A stretch of 64,000 nt of DNA from Myxococcota bacterium (GTDB lineage Bacteria > Myxococcota_A > UBA796 > UBA9615 > JAKLKC01), in contig JAKLKC010000017.1 of the NCBI GenBank assembly GCA_023150875.1, positions 1 through 64,000 on the forward strand, in the 5' to 3' direction. Below, in pieces: positions 1-10,100 of this stretch (position 1 is the stretch's first letter; every line of letters begins with the position of its first letter). The notes under the pieces were generated by a model. It was not told the origin of the DNA, did no database searches, and worked only from the letters and a program-made list of their open reading frames with translations. The position numbers were made by a program, and so were the translations under genes.

Positions 1-2280
1 GACGACGCCGCCCCCGCGGTGAACCCCGGCGCCGCCGAGGTCTGCAACGGCATCGACGACGACTGCGATGGCACCGCCGACGACGGCCTCCCCTTCGTCG
101 ACTACTACCTGGACGCCGACGCCGACGGGCACGGACGGGGCGACGGCGCTTACGTGATGGCCACCTGCGACGGCGCCCCCGAGGGCTACGCCCCCCTCGG
201 CGACGACTGCGATGACGCCGACGCCGCCAACTTCCCCGGCAACCCCGAGGTCTGCGACGACGCCGACAACGACTGCGACGCCGTCCCCGACGACGGGCTC
301 GTCTTCGTGGACTACTGGCCCGATGCGGACAACGACGGGCACGGCGGGTACGGCACCCCCGTCGCCGCATGCGACGGCGCCCCCGAGGGCTACGCCCCCG
401 TCTACGATGACTGTAACGACGCCAACCCCGCCATCCACCCCGGGGCCACCGAGGTCTGCAACGGCATCGACGACGACTGCGACGACGTCCCCGACGACGG
501 GCTCGTCTTCGTGGACTACTACCCCGATGCCGACAACGACGGGCACGGCGGGTATGGCACCCCCGTCGCCGCATGCGACGGTGCCCCCGGAGGCTACGTC
601 GCCGTCGCCGACGACTGCGACGACACCAACCCCGACGTCCACCCCGGCGCGGTGGACGTGTGCAACGGCATCGACGACGACTGCGACGACCTGGTCGACG
701 AGGAGGACGTCGACGCCGACCTCGACCACTGGAAGACCTGCGACGGCGACTGCGACGACGCCGATCCCGCCGTGAACCCCGGCGCGCCCGAACAGTGCGA
801 CCAGCGGGACAACGACTGCGACGGTGTCGTCGACGAGGGCTTCGACGCAGACGGCAACGGAGTGGGCGACTCGGTGTGGGTCGACGCGAACTGGGGAGGC
901 CCGCAGAACGGGACGTCCGACGAGCCCTTCACGACGATCCAGCAGGCCCTGGCCGCCTTCGGGACCTGCCCCGAGATCCTCGTCCGCCCCGGGGACTACA
1001 GCGGACCCCTCGACTTCCTGGAGGGAACCGACGTGGCCGTGCGCTCCACCCACGGCCCGAGTGAGACGGACATCTTCGCCAGTGACTATGGCTGGTTGGT
1101 TCGGTTCGGCCGGGACGGCCGTGTCGTCGCCGAGCTCAGCGGCTTCAACATCGTCGGAGCCATCGGGACGGAGACGGAGGGGGTGATCGGCATCTTCGGC
1201 GGGTCCGACGTCGCCTTCACCAACAACGTGCTGGTCCGCAACGACGGCGGGGGAAACGCCATCGTGGACGTGAGCGGCGCCGGCCCCGGAACCCTGATCG
1301 AGGCCAACGACTTCAACTCCAACATCGTGACCTACGTCGCCCCCGTCCGGGTCCGGACCTCACCCGGGATCGCCGTCGCCTACAACTACTTCCACGGCAA
1401 CTCCACCCAGGTGTACGGCGGCGTGTACGTCGAGGAGAGCGACGACGTCCGAGTCATCGGGAACAAGTTCGAGACCCAGTCCGCCAACATGGTGGACGTG
1501 CTGGTGTACCACAGCTCGGGCGTGGACGTGTCCCGAAACGAGTTCCAGAGCGGCGCGGAGTATCCCCTCTACGGATACGAGGCGAGCGGCTTCTTCTACG
1601 AGAACCAGATCCACGGCATGGATACCATCCTGGGCAACCTCCTGTACTCCGGCACCTGGGACGCCGGTGACAACTACTGGTACAACAACGTCGGCGAGGG
1701 TCGCGCCTGGCAGGTCCAGGGAGGCGTCGACCTCATGCTGGTCCGCGAGCGCTTCTACGACAACGTCTTCAGCGAAGGGCTCGTCCGGGTCAGCGCCAGT
1801 GGAGTCGACGTCAGCATCCTCAACATGCTGGCGCACAACAATGACTGTGGCATGGCGGGCTGCGTGTGGACCAACGACGCCGAGGGGACCATCGAGGTCA
1901 TCAACTCCACCTTCGCCTACAACAGTCAGGATCCCATGTACGTGGGCCAAGTCAGCTTCATGTCCGAGATCGTCACGGGGCGGGTGTGGAACAGCCTGTT
2001 CATCGGCAACACCTACGCCTACGGCATCGCCACCTACGTGCCCATCGACGAGGGTTGGAACGACTTCTACGCCAACTCCTACGGCGCCATGGCCGGCCAG
2101 ACTCCGGCCGCCACCGACCTGGCCGTCGACCCCCTCTTCGCCAACGTCGGCATCAACGACTACCACCTTCAGTCGACCTCCCCCGTCAAGGACAAGGGCA
2201 ACCCCGACGGCGGCCTGAACGACCCCGACGGCAGCCGCAACGACATGGGCGCCTACGGCGGGCCGTACGGCTCCTGGTAG
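1..2280 (+). CDS. MopE-repeat / parallel beta-helix surface protein (5' end missing)
   Basis: The frame is open from base 1, so the true start lies upstream of the window; a GTG at 19 lies inside a repeat and is not a credible start. The visible part has five MopE-type repeats (each with D-x-D-x-D-G-like acidic loops and C-D-D...P-G-A...E-V-C...D-x-D-C-D), roughly residues 1-290. A linker resembling the DUF1565 entry motif follows (V-W-V-D-A-N-W-G-G, then P-F-T-T-I-Q-Q-A-L). The rest is a right-handed parallel beta-helix rich in N-N, G-N-x-F and Y-N-Y-F turns. The end, D-Y-H-L-Q-S-T-S-P-V then D-P-D-G-S-R-N-D-M-G-A-Y-G-G-P, is typical of choice-of-anchor-Q proteins. It is presumably exported and binds calcium. 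No C-terminal anchor is visible. The exact ligand is unknown. Confidence 0.9.
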   Translation, partial: DDAAPAVNPGAAEVCNGIDDDCDGTADDGLPFVDYYLDADADGHGRGDGAYVMATCDGAPEGYAPLGDDCDDADAANFPGNPEVCDDADNDCDAVPDDGLVFVDYWPDADNDGHGGYGTPVAACDGAPEGYAPVYDDCNDANPAIHPGATEVCNGIDDDCDDVPDDGLVFVDYYPDADNDGHGGYGTPVAACDGAPGGYVAVADDCDDTNPDVHPGAVDVCNGIDDDCDDLVDEEDVDADLDHWKTCDGDCDDADPAVNPGAPEQCDQRDNDCDGVVDEGFDADGNGVGDSVWVDANWGGPQNGTSDEPFTTIQQALAAFGTCPEILVRPGDYSGPLDFLEGTDVAVRSTHGPSETDIFASDYGWLVRFGRDGRVVAELSGFNIVGAIGTETEGVIGIFGGSDVAFTNNVLVRNDGGGNAIVDVSGAGPGTLIEANDFNSNIVTYVAPVRVRTSPGIAVAYNYFHGNSTQVYGGVYVEESDDVRVIGNKFETQSANMVDVLVYHSSGVDVSRNEFQSGAEYPLYGYEASGFFYENQIHGMDTILGNLLYSGTWDAGDNYWYNNVGEGRAWQVQGGVDLMLVRERFYDNVFSEGLVRVSASGVDVSILNMLAHNNDCGMAGCVWTNDAEGTIEVINSTFAYNSQDPMYVGQVSFMSEIVTGRVWNSLFIGNTYAYGIATYVPIDEGWNDFYANSYGAMAGQTPAATDLAVDPLFANVGINDYHLQSTSPVKDKGNPDGGLNDPDGSRNDMGAYGGPYGSW

Positions 2281-2295
2281 GTTGAGGAGGAGGAC

Positions 2296-2508
2296 GTGGA
2301 CTGCGGCCAGCTCTCCCTCGACTACGCCAACGGTTACCTCCAGTACCTGATCCCGGGGGGCTTCATGATGGTGATCGGCGGCACCATCGCCACATCGGGC
2401 GTCATCGCGCTGCTGGTGAGCCTCGGGCGGGACCACGACCGTCGTACGCTCGTCTACCCCCGCATCGGTCCGGGACACATCGGGCTCGGGGTGACCTCGC
2501 GCTTCTGA
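2296..2508 (+). CDS. small single-helix membrane protein, possibly a gene remnant
   Basis: This 70-codon frame has a GTG start preceded by a good ribosome site (GAGGAGGAGG, about 5 bases upstream) and lies 15 bases after the preceding stop, so it could be co-transcribed. It has one hydrophobic segment (about residues 20-43, rich in I, V, L, G) followed by a basic-acidic cluster and a C-terminal Y-P-R-I-G-P-G-H-I-G-L-G-V-T-S-R-F. That ending looks like the last strand of longer exported proteins seen in these bacteria. It may therefore be either a real small protein or the tail of a decayed gene. I recognise no family. Confidence 0.4.
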   Translation: MDCGQLSLDYANGYLQYLIPGGFMMVIGGTIATSGVIALLVSLGRDHDRRTLVYPRIGPGHIGLGVTSRF

Positions 2509-2701
2509 CCCACCCGGGTCCGGGGGACGCCGTCGCGGGGTCCGCAACGCCGCCGTCTCCGACGAGGACTTCGCGGGCCTTGCGAGGGCGGTGGGTGCCT
2601 GCGACGTGCCTCGGCACGCCTCGACGCCCGCGCACCCCCCCTCTACGAACTCATCCCCGCGTCGGGGGCCCCGCGGCGGTTCTCCCGTCGTGATGGTCGC
2701 T

Positions 2702-3685
2702 CTAGGGCCCCGCGGGGTAGGTCCCGTCGTCGACACTCACGACGATGTCCCGTCCGCCCAGGATCGAGGAGAACCTTCCGTCGGCCGAGTTGTAGACACC
2801 GCCGCTCACGGAGGCCCCGTACCCGCTGGCCGAATTCGCCCATCCACCGCAGATCGAGGCCGCCTCCCCCTCGCTCTCGTTCCACTTGCCGCCGCCGACC
2901 CACGCACTGGATCCGATGGCGTCGCTGCTCTCGCCACCGCTCACCGAGGCCGCGGCCCCGCTGGCCTCGTTGTAGCGGCCACCGCTGACCGTCGCCCACT
3001 CGCCGCTGGCGCGGTTGCCGTATCCCGCCACCAGCCCCCCGTGGCTGGTCCAGTCGTGGTAGGGCCCGACCACCAGGTTGTGCGATCCGGTCCGGTCCTC
3101 GTACCCAACGGACTCGGCGTACCCCAGGATCAGGTTGCCCCAACCATTGTCGAGCCCGGTGGCGCCGCGGCCGTTGGTGACGTGGACATTCGCCCCTTCG
3201 AACCCCACCTCGTGCAGCACCGGGTCCACCCACAGGTAGTCCAGGAGGGCCGACAGCGTCGGGCTCACGGCGGCGGCGAAGTCCTGGGCGAGCACCCACG
3301 CCTCGCTGGCGAAACCCTAGGCCTGGACCCACGCCTGGGTCGCCAGGCCCGCCGCCAACAGTCCGTCGACCTCCGCGCGCTGGGCGTCCGCTTCGGCCGA
3401 CGTCCAGGCCAGCTCCGCCTGGGTGCTGACCAGCTCCGCCCGGGTGGTGGCCAGCTCCGTCTGGGCCGCGGCGAGGGACGTCTCCAGGGCCGCGATGGCC
3501 GCCGCCTGCTCGTTCGATTCCTGCGCGAAACAGATCAGCACCGTGCGGAAGGGCATGCCGGGGTCGCAGGCCGCCCGGGCGGCGGGCGCCGAGAGGACCG
3601 CGAGGCAGGCCGCGAAAGCCCCCACCAGGACGGGCGCAGCGCGGCGACGGGACGGGGCGAGCAGCGGGGAACACGGGGCGAGCAT
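2702..3685 (-). pseudogene. coiled-coil / YadA-head-like surface protein interrupted by an in-frame amber codon
   Basis: Start ATG at 3685 follows a GGAG site and a well-spaced promoter. The first 122 codons give a signal peptide (hydrophobic, ending A-R-A around residue 30) and an Ala/Glu/Thr-rich coiled coil. A TAG stop at 3319-3317 then interrupts the same frame, which stays open to 2702. The second part holds about four degenerate 22-24-residue repeats of the type V-S-G-G-x-x-N-x-A-S-G, like YadA-head/Hep_Hag repeats found in trimeric surface proteins. An 11-residue repeat flanks the stop: L-A-T-Q-A-W-V-Q-A-stop-G, then F-A-S-E-A-W-V-L-A-Q-D. The stop aligns with Gln (CAG), so one C-to-T change explains it. 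Either a recent pseudogene or a gene that relies on readthrough. Confidence 0.75.
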
Positions 3686-3737
3686 CGGACTGGCTCCAGG
3701 ACCAGCCCCCCCCCGCGGAGACCATCGGCCGCGCTGA

Positions 3738-3766
3738 ACGGTATCCGCACTCGCGGTCCCGTGCAA
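3738..3766 (-). promoter_or_regulatory. promoter of the interrupted YadA-like gene
   Basis: On the minus strand: -35 TTGCAC at 3766-3761, a spacer of exactly 17 bases, -10 TACCGT at 3743-3738. The predicted start of transcription, near 3731, gives a leader of about 45 bases to the ATG at 3685. The plus-strand promoter on the other side of this gap has the same TACCGT -10 and the same 17-base spacer. Confidence 0.5.
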
Positions 3767-4051
3767 GTAGAGAGCGCGTGCGCCGGACCGCGGACGGCAC
3801 CGCGACCGCGGCGTCCCGACTCGGCGCCCATCGCCTCCCCTCTCGCCCGCGAGGGCTCCCTGCTCCCCGAGGTCCTCGATGAGTTCCTGGGCGTCGAAGT
3901 CCCCTGCGCGCCGCCGACCCACACGGGGCCGCAGCCAGTGGTGAACGTATGCCCGGCGGCGTTCGCGCCGCTGCTGCTGAGCGTGGGGCGGGCCGACGGG
4001 GTGGCGGACCCACCCTCGAAGTCGCCAGTCGGGGCCGGCGTGTCTTCCTTG

Positions 4052-4080
4052 TTGAGTCGCCGCAAGGTACCACGTACCGT
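4052..4080 (+). promoter_or_regulatory. promoter of the FG-GAP lipoprotein gene
   Basis: -35 TTGAGT at 4052-4057, 17-base spacer, -10 TACCGT at 4075-4080, followed about 50 bases later by the ATG at 4138. A perfect inverted repeat (GGTAC, CAC, GTACC; 4066-4078) overlaps the -10 and could be an operator. Confidence 0.5.
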
Positions 4081-4137
4081 GCGGGCACGGGCCGGGCGAC
4101 GTGGACCTGGTCCGGCCCTTCCCCGTGAGGTGTCCGC

Positions 4138-7100
4138 ATGCCCCCGCGCTCTCTGCGTCAGGTCGCTCCCCTCGGCTTCCTCGTCCTGGCGGGGTGTGCC
4201 GATGTCCCGGGCGGGCTCTCCGAGGCGCGCCCGGACGCGGACGGGGCCGTCGGCACCACGGCGGCCCGTCCCGAGGGGGGGCGATACCGGCCCGCCTCCG
4301 GGTCGGGGCGGGTCCTCCAGGGCTTCCACCCCGAGCAGGGCCTGGACGTCGAGTTCGGGTCGGAGGGTGCCACCGCGACGCCGCGGGATGGCGCGCGTGG
4401 GCGGGGGGTGCCCGTTCGGCTGGGTCTGCGGGCGTTCCAGGTGGACGACAAGGGCCCGCAGCCGGGCGCCGTGGCTCCCGCGCTGGCGGCGTGCGCCGCC
4501 GTGGACGGGGTGGCGCCCCGGAGGATCTGCCGCTCCCGGGTCCAGTACTCCCGACCGGGGCTGACGGAGTGGTGGGAGGACCGGCCGGACGGGCTGGACC
4601 ACGGGTTCACCTTCGATCCGCCCGAGGGCGCCGCCCGCGCCACCTTCGACCTCTCCGTCCGCGGCGCGACGCCGGTGATCCAGGCGGGATCCCGGGCCGC
4701 GGTGCTCGACGTGGCGGGCGGCACCGACCTGCGGTACGCGGGCCTGCGGGCCTGGGACGCCCTGGGGCGGGACCTGCCCGCCCGCATGGAGTCCATCGCC
4801 GGGGGGATCCGCCTGGCGGTCGACATCGCCGGGGCGGTCGGGGAGGTCACCGTCGACCCCCTCCTCGCGGTCGCGGCCTGGACGGCGACGGGGGAACGGG
4901 CGGGCGCCGCCCTCGGGTACTCCGTCGCCCCGGCCGGGGACGTGAACGGCGACGGGTACGGGGACGTCATCGCCGGGGCCTACGCCGACTCCGACGGGGA
5001 GTCCGGCGAAGGTACCGTCTACCTCTTCCTCGGCACGCCGGCCGGCCTCTCCGCCACCCCCGCCTGGACCGCGGAGTCCGACGAGCCCGGGGCCTGGTCG
5101 GGGTACTCCGTCGCCTCGGCCGGCGACGTGAACGGGGACGGTTTCTCCGACGTGGTGGTCGGCGCACCCGCCTACGAGAGCCCCCTCGGGGCGGTGGGGC
5201 GGGTGATGGTGTATCACGGCGGGGAGGACGGGCTACCCGAAGAGGCGGACTGGACCCAGGACGGGACCCAGGTGGGGGGCTTCTTCGGGGGATCGGTCGC
5301 CTCGGCCGGCGACGTGAACGGGGACGGTTTCGCGGACCTGGTGGTGGGTGCCCGGGGCATGGACAACGGCCAGCCGGACGAGGGGATGGCCTACGTGTAC
5401 CTGGGGTCCCCCATGGGTCTCTCGCCCACCGCCGTGTGGAGCCGGGATGGAGGGACGGCGGGCGCGGCTTACGGACACGCCGTGTCGTCCGCCGGGGACG
5501 CCGACGGTGACGGGTACGGCGACCTGCTGGTGGGAGCGCCGGGGAGCAGCTTCCCGTCTCCCGGCGAGGGCCGCGCCTACCTGTACCTGGGCAACCCCTC
5601 GGGCCTCGCCTCCGTCGCGGTGTGGGTCCGCGACGGCGACCAGGCGGGGGCGGCGTTCGGGTCCTCGGTGGCCGCGGCGGGGGACGTGGACGGCGACGGA
5701 TATGGGGATGCGGTCGTGGGCGCGGACGGCTTCACGGGGGGAGAGTCCTCGGAGGGCAGGGCCGCGCTCTACCGAGGTGGGGCCTCGGGGCTGTCCGCGA
5801 CGCCCGACTGGACGTTCGAGGGGGACCAGGCCGGTGCCGGGGCCGGCGCATCGGTGGCGTCGGCGGGGGACGTGAACGGGGATGGATACGCGGACGTGGT
5901 GGTGGGCGCGCCGGGCTACGCCGATGGCGAGGCCGGGGAGGGGCGGGCATGGGTGTTCCTGGGGTCGGCAGGGGGACTCGGCGCGGCGCCGTCCGCGTCC
6001 GTGGAGCCCGACCAGGCGGGCGCCGGGCTGGGGATCTGCGTGGCGGGTGCAGGAGACGTCGATGGGGATGGCGTCGGCGAAGTGCTGATCGGCGCCGCCG
6101 GGTACGACTCGGGCCTGGCGGATGCCGGCGCCGTGTTCCTCCACGCCGGGGAGACGTCGAGCCTGGACGACGCTCCCGCCTGGACGGGGACGGTGGGTGT
6201 GGCCGGGAACTCGTTCTCACTCTCGGCGGCATCGGCGGGGGACGTGAACGGGGACGGATACGACGACCTCGTCCTGGGGTCCGCGGAGTACTCCAACGGC
6301 GAGGACAACGAGGGGTGGGCGGGGGTCTACCTGGGGGCGCCGGAGGGGTTTGGCGCCGCTCCGGCGTGGGAAGTGGAGGGCGACGACGCGAACTCCTACC
6401 TGGGCAAATCGGTCTCCGGAGCGGGTGACGTCAACGGGGACGGGTACGCGGACGTGGTGGTGGGCCAGGACCACGGCGGCGACAGAGTGTCCGGTGGAAG
6501 GGTCCTGGTCTTCCACGGGTCCGCATCGGGGCTCCCCTCCACCCCCTCCTGGACCGCCACAGGGGACGACTACGCCCAGCTCGGCGCGGACGTGGATTCG
6601 GCGGGGGACGTCAACGGCGACGGGTACGGCGACGTGGTGGTGGGCGCCACCTTCTCGAGCCCCTTCGGGGTCGGTCCGGGCAAGGCGTACGTCTACTTGG
6701 GATCCGCCTCGGGCTTGGAGACGTCCCCGGTGTGGGAGGCGAGCTCGGGGCTGACGGAGTCGTGGTACGGTCTTGGGGTCGCCGGTGCGGGCGACGTGAA
6801 CGGAGATGGATACGCCGACGTGCTGGTGGCCGCCTTCGGGGAGGACGGGGACCTGCCCGACCAGGGGGCCGCGTACCTGTACCTGGGCTCCCCCTCGGGG
6901 CCCGAGTCCACCCCCTCGTGGTCGGTGCGGGGCGAGGGCCAAGGCGACATCCTGGGCTTGTCCATGGGGTCCGTCGGCGACGTGAACGGCGACGGCTTCG
7001 GGGACGTGGGGGTGGGCGTCCCGCGTCACTCCAACGGCCAATCCGACGAGGGGCGCATCGACGTCCACTTCGGCTCGCCGGACGGCCTCTCGCCGGCGCC

Positions 7101-10100
7101 GGACTACACGTTCGAGTCCGACGAGGGGGGCGCCGATCTCGGATACTCCGTGTCCGGCGCGGGCGACGTGGACGGGGACGGGTATGGCGACATCATCGCC
7201 GGGGCGCCGTTCGCGGACGGAGCGGAGAGCGCGGTCGGCCGGGTGTACCTGATCCTGGGTGCGGCGGATGGTCCGGCCGCCGCCCCCGACTGGACGGCCG
7301 AGGGAGACGCTGACCATGCGACGATGGGATTGCCGGTGGCGGGAGGCATGGACGCCAACGGCGACGGATACGGCGACGTCGCGGCCGGGATGTACCTCGA
7401 AGGGGTCGGGCCGGACAAGGACGGGTGGATCCGGGCCTGGCTCGGGAACGGGGCCGACGGCACCGGGCCGGGACTCCCGCTGCGCCCCGAGGCGAGGACC
7501 CCGGATGGCCTGGCCCCCATCGCCCCGGGCCTGACATCGTCGTCGCCCAGCTCCTTCATGGCCGCGATGCACTCGGCCCGGCTGCCGGTGGGGGTGGCTC
7601 GGGCACGCCTCCAGGTGGAAGTGAAGCCCATGGGCACGCCCTTCGACGGCTCGGGCCTCGCCGCCACCGGGCCGTTCACCAGCACGGGACTCGGGGGGAT
7701 CGACCTCTCCGAGACCGTCGCGGCCCTGGAGCCCGGCCGCGGCCATCACTGGCGCGCCCGGGTCCAGCGGGACCCCACCCAGGGGGGGCCGGTCCTGTGG
7801 GGCCCCTGGGTGTACGGGGGTGTTCCCGGGGATCCGGCGGGAGGGCACTTCTTCACCTCCGGACCCGCGGCCGCGTGGTACGAGGACGGCGACGGGGACG
7901 GATACGGCGACCCCGCCACGGCGGTCCTCGCCCGAGGCGTTCCCCCGGACGGGCGGATCGCCGACGGATCGGACTGCGACGACGGCGATCCGGAGGTGAA
8001 TCCCGGGGTCGCCGAGGTCACCTGCGACGGGGTGGACACGGACTGCTCGGGCTCCCCGGCCGTCTCCGAGCAGGACCAGGACGGGGACGGGCTCGCCCCG
8101 TGCGTCGGAGACTGCAACGACCAGTCGGCGGCGGTGTACGAGGGCGCCATGGAGCTGTGCGACGACCTCGACAACGACTGCGACGGCGAGGTGGGTCCCG
8201 AGGAGATGGACGGAGACGGTGACGGTTGGACGGAGTGCGGGGGCGACTGCGACGACGCCGATGCGGACTTCTCTCCGGACGCGCCGGAGATCTGCGACGG
8301 CGCGGACCAGGACTGCGACGGGGTCGGGGACGACGTCTCGGACGCCGACCTCGACGGCCACACGGTGTGCGAGGGCGACTGCGACGACGCCAACCGCTTC
8401 GCCAGGCCCGGGGCCCTGGAGCGATGCAACGGCTTCGACGACGACTGCGACGGGGGCGTGGACGAGGGCTTCGACCCGGATGGGGACGGCTTCACCTGTG
8501 GCGAGTCCTGGGACTGCGACCCCCGCGACCCCGCCGTCCATCCGGGCGCCGCCGAGGTCTGCAACGGACTCGACGACGACTGCGACTTCGTCGCGGACGA
8601 GGGGCTGGTCCAGGTGACCTGGTACCTGGACGCGGACGGGGACGGCCACGGCGATCCCACCGTCTCCGAGACCCTGTGCGAGGTGGGGCCGCCCGGGTAC
8701 GTGCTGCTCTCCAACGACTGCGACGACACGGAGCCCCTGGCGTGGATCGGCGCGCCCGAGACCTGCGACGACGGCGTGGACAACGACTGCGACGGCGACC
8801 GCGACGGCTGCGCCTTGGAGGGGGACGTGGGCGTGGCCTCCGCCGACGCCATCCTGGTGGGCGAGGATCCCAACGACAACGCGGGATACGCCGTCGCCCC
8901 CCTCGACGACCTGGACGGGGACGGGTACGCCGACGTCGTCGTCTCGGCCCCCGGTGACGACGGCGCCGGAGCCGATTCCGGGGCGGTCTACGTGTTCTAC
9001 GGCCCCGTCTCGGGGGAGATAGACCTGTCGCTGGCCGACGCGAAGATCGTCGGGGAGGCCAGCGGAGACAAGGCGGGCTGGTCCGTCGCCGGGGGCTCGG
9101 ACACCGACGGGGACGGGTACCTCGACCTCCTGGTGGGCGCCCCCCAGCACGACGCAGGAGGCGCGGACGCGGGCGCGGCCTACCTCGTGCGGGGGCCGTT
9201 CCTGGGCGCGATGTCGCTGTCCACCGCCGCCGCGAAGCTGGTGGGCGAGGACGCCGGAGACAAGGCCGGAGCCGCCGTGGCCCTGATGGACGTGACCGGC
9301 GACGGCGTCGCCGACGCCGTGGTGGGCGCGGCCTTCGACGACGACCGAGGGACCGACGCCGGCGCGGCATACGTGGTCGACGGTCCCCTCGGCGGCACGG
9401 TCGACCTCTCGACGGCGACGGGGAAGCTCCAGGGCCCCGACGCCGGGGACCAGGCGGGATACTCCGTCGCCGTGGTGGGGGACGTGGACGGGGACGGCGT
9501 CACCGACCTGGCCGTCGGCTCCCCCCAGGACGAGCTGGGGGGGACGGCCTCGGGCACCGCGTACATCGTCCGGGGCCCGGTGACCGGCCGGCGTTCCCTG
9601 GGGGTGGTGGCCCTGGCCAGGTTGGTGGGCGAAGAGGCGTCCGACCAGGCTGGCCGGTCCGTCGCCGGTGCTGGAGACCAGGACGGGGACGGCCTCGCCG
9701 ACGTCCTGGTGGGGGCGTACCAGCACGACAGCATCGCCAGCAACGCCGGCGCGGCCTACGTGGTCCTGGCCCCCTTCAGCGGGACCATCGACCTCTCCGT
9801 CGCCGACGCCAAGCGAACGGGAGCGTTGGCGACCGACCTGGCGGGGATCCTCGTGGCCGGCGCCGGAGACGTGGACGGTGACGGGGTCCCGGACCTGCTG
9901 GTCGGAGCCAACCAGAGCGACGCGGGCGGGTCCAATGCCGGAGCGGTGTACCTGCTCTACGGTCCCGTCTCGGGAGTGGCGACCCTGTCCACCGCCGATG
10001 CCCGGTTCGTGGGGGAGGCGGCGAGCGATCAGCTCGGGTACGCCGACGGCGGTTCGGGAGCAGCCGCCGCCGGTGACGTGGACGGCGACGGCTGCACCGA

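Larger units (their letters stand above)
3686..4137. other. divergent intergenic region, no gene seen
   Basis: 452 bases separate the amber-interrupted minus-strand gene from the plus-strand FG-GAP gene. The open frames across it have no ribosome sites or recognisable domains. It carries two back-to-back promoters (listed separately) and a short perfect inverted repeat GGTAC-CAC-GTACC at 4066-4078 that overlaps the plus-strand -10. I see nothing else in it. Confidence 0.6.

Noticed and set aside
3738-3770. tRNA-like sequence between the YadA-like and FG-GAP genes
   Set aside because: One reading resembled a product often translated from tRNA ends, but there is no T-loop GTTCGAATC or cloverleaf; it is the promoter region.
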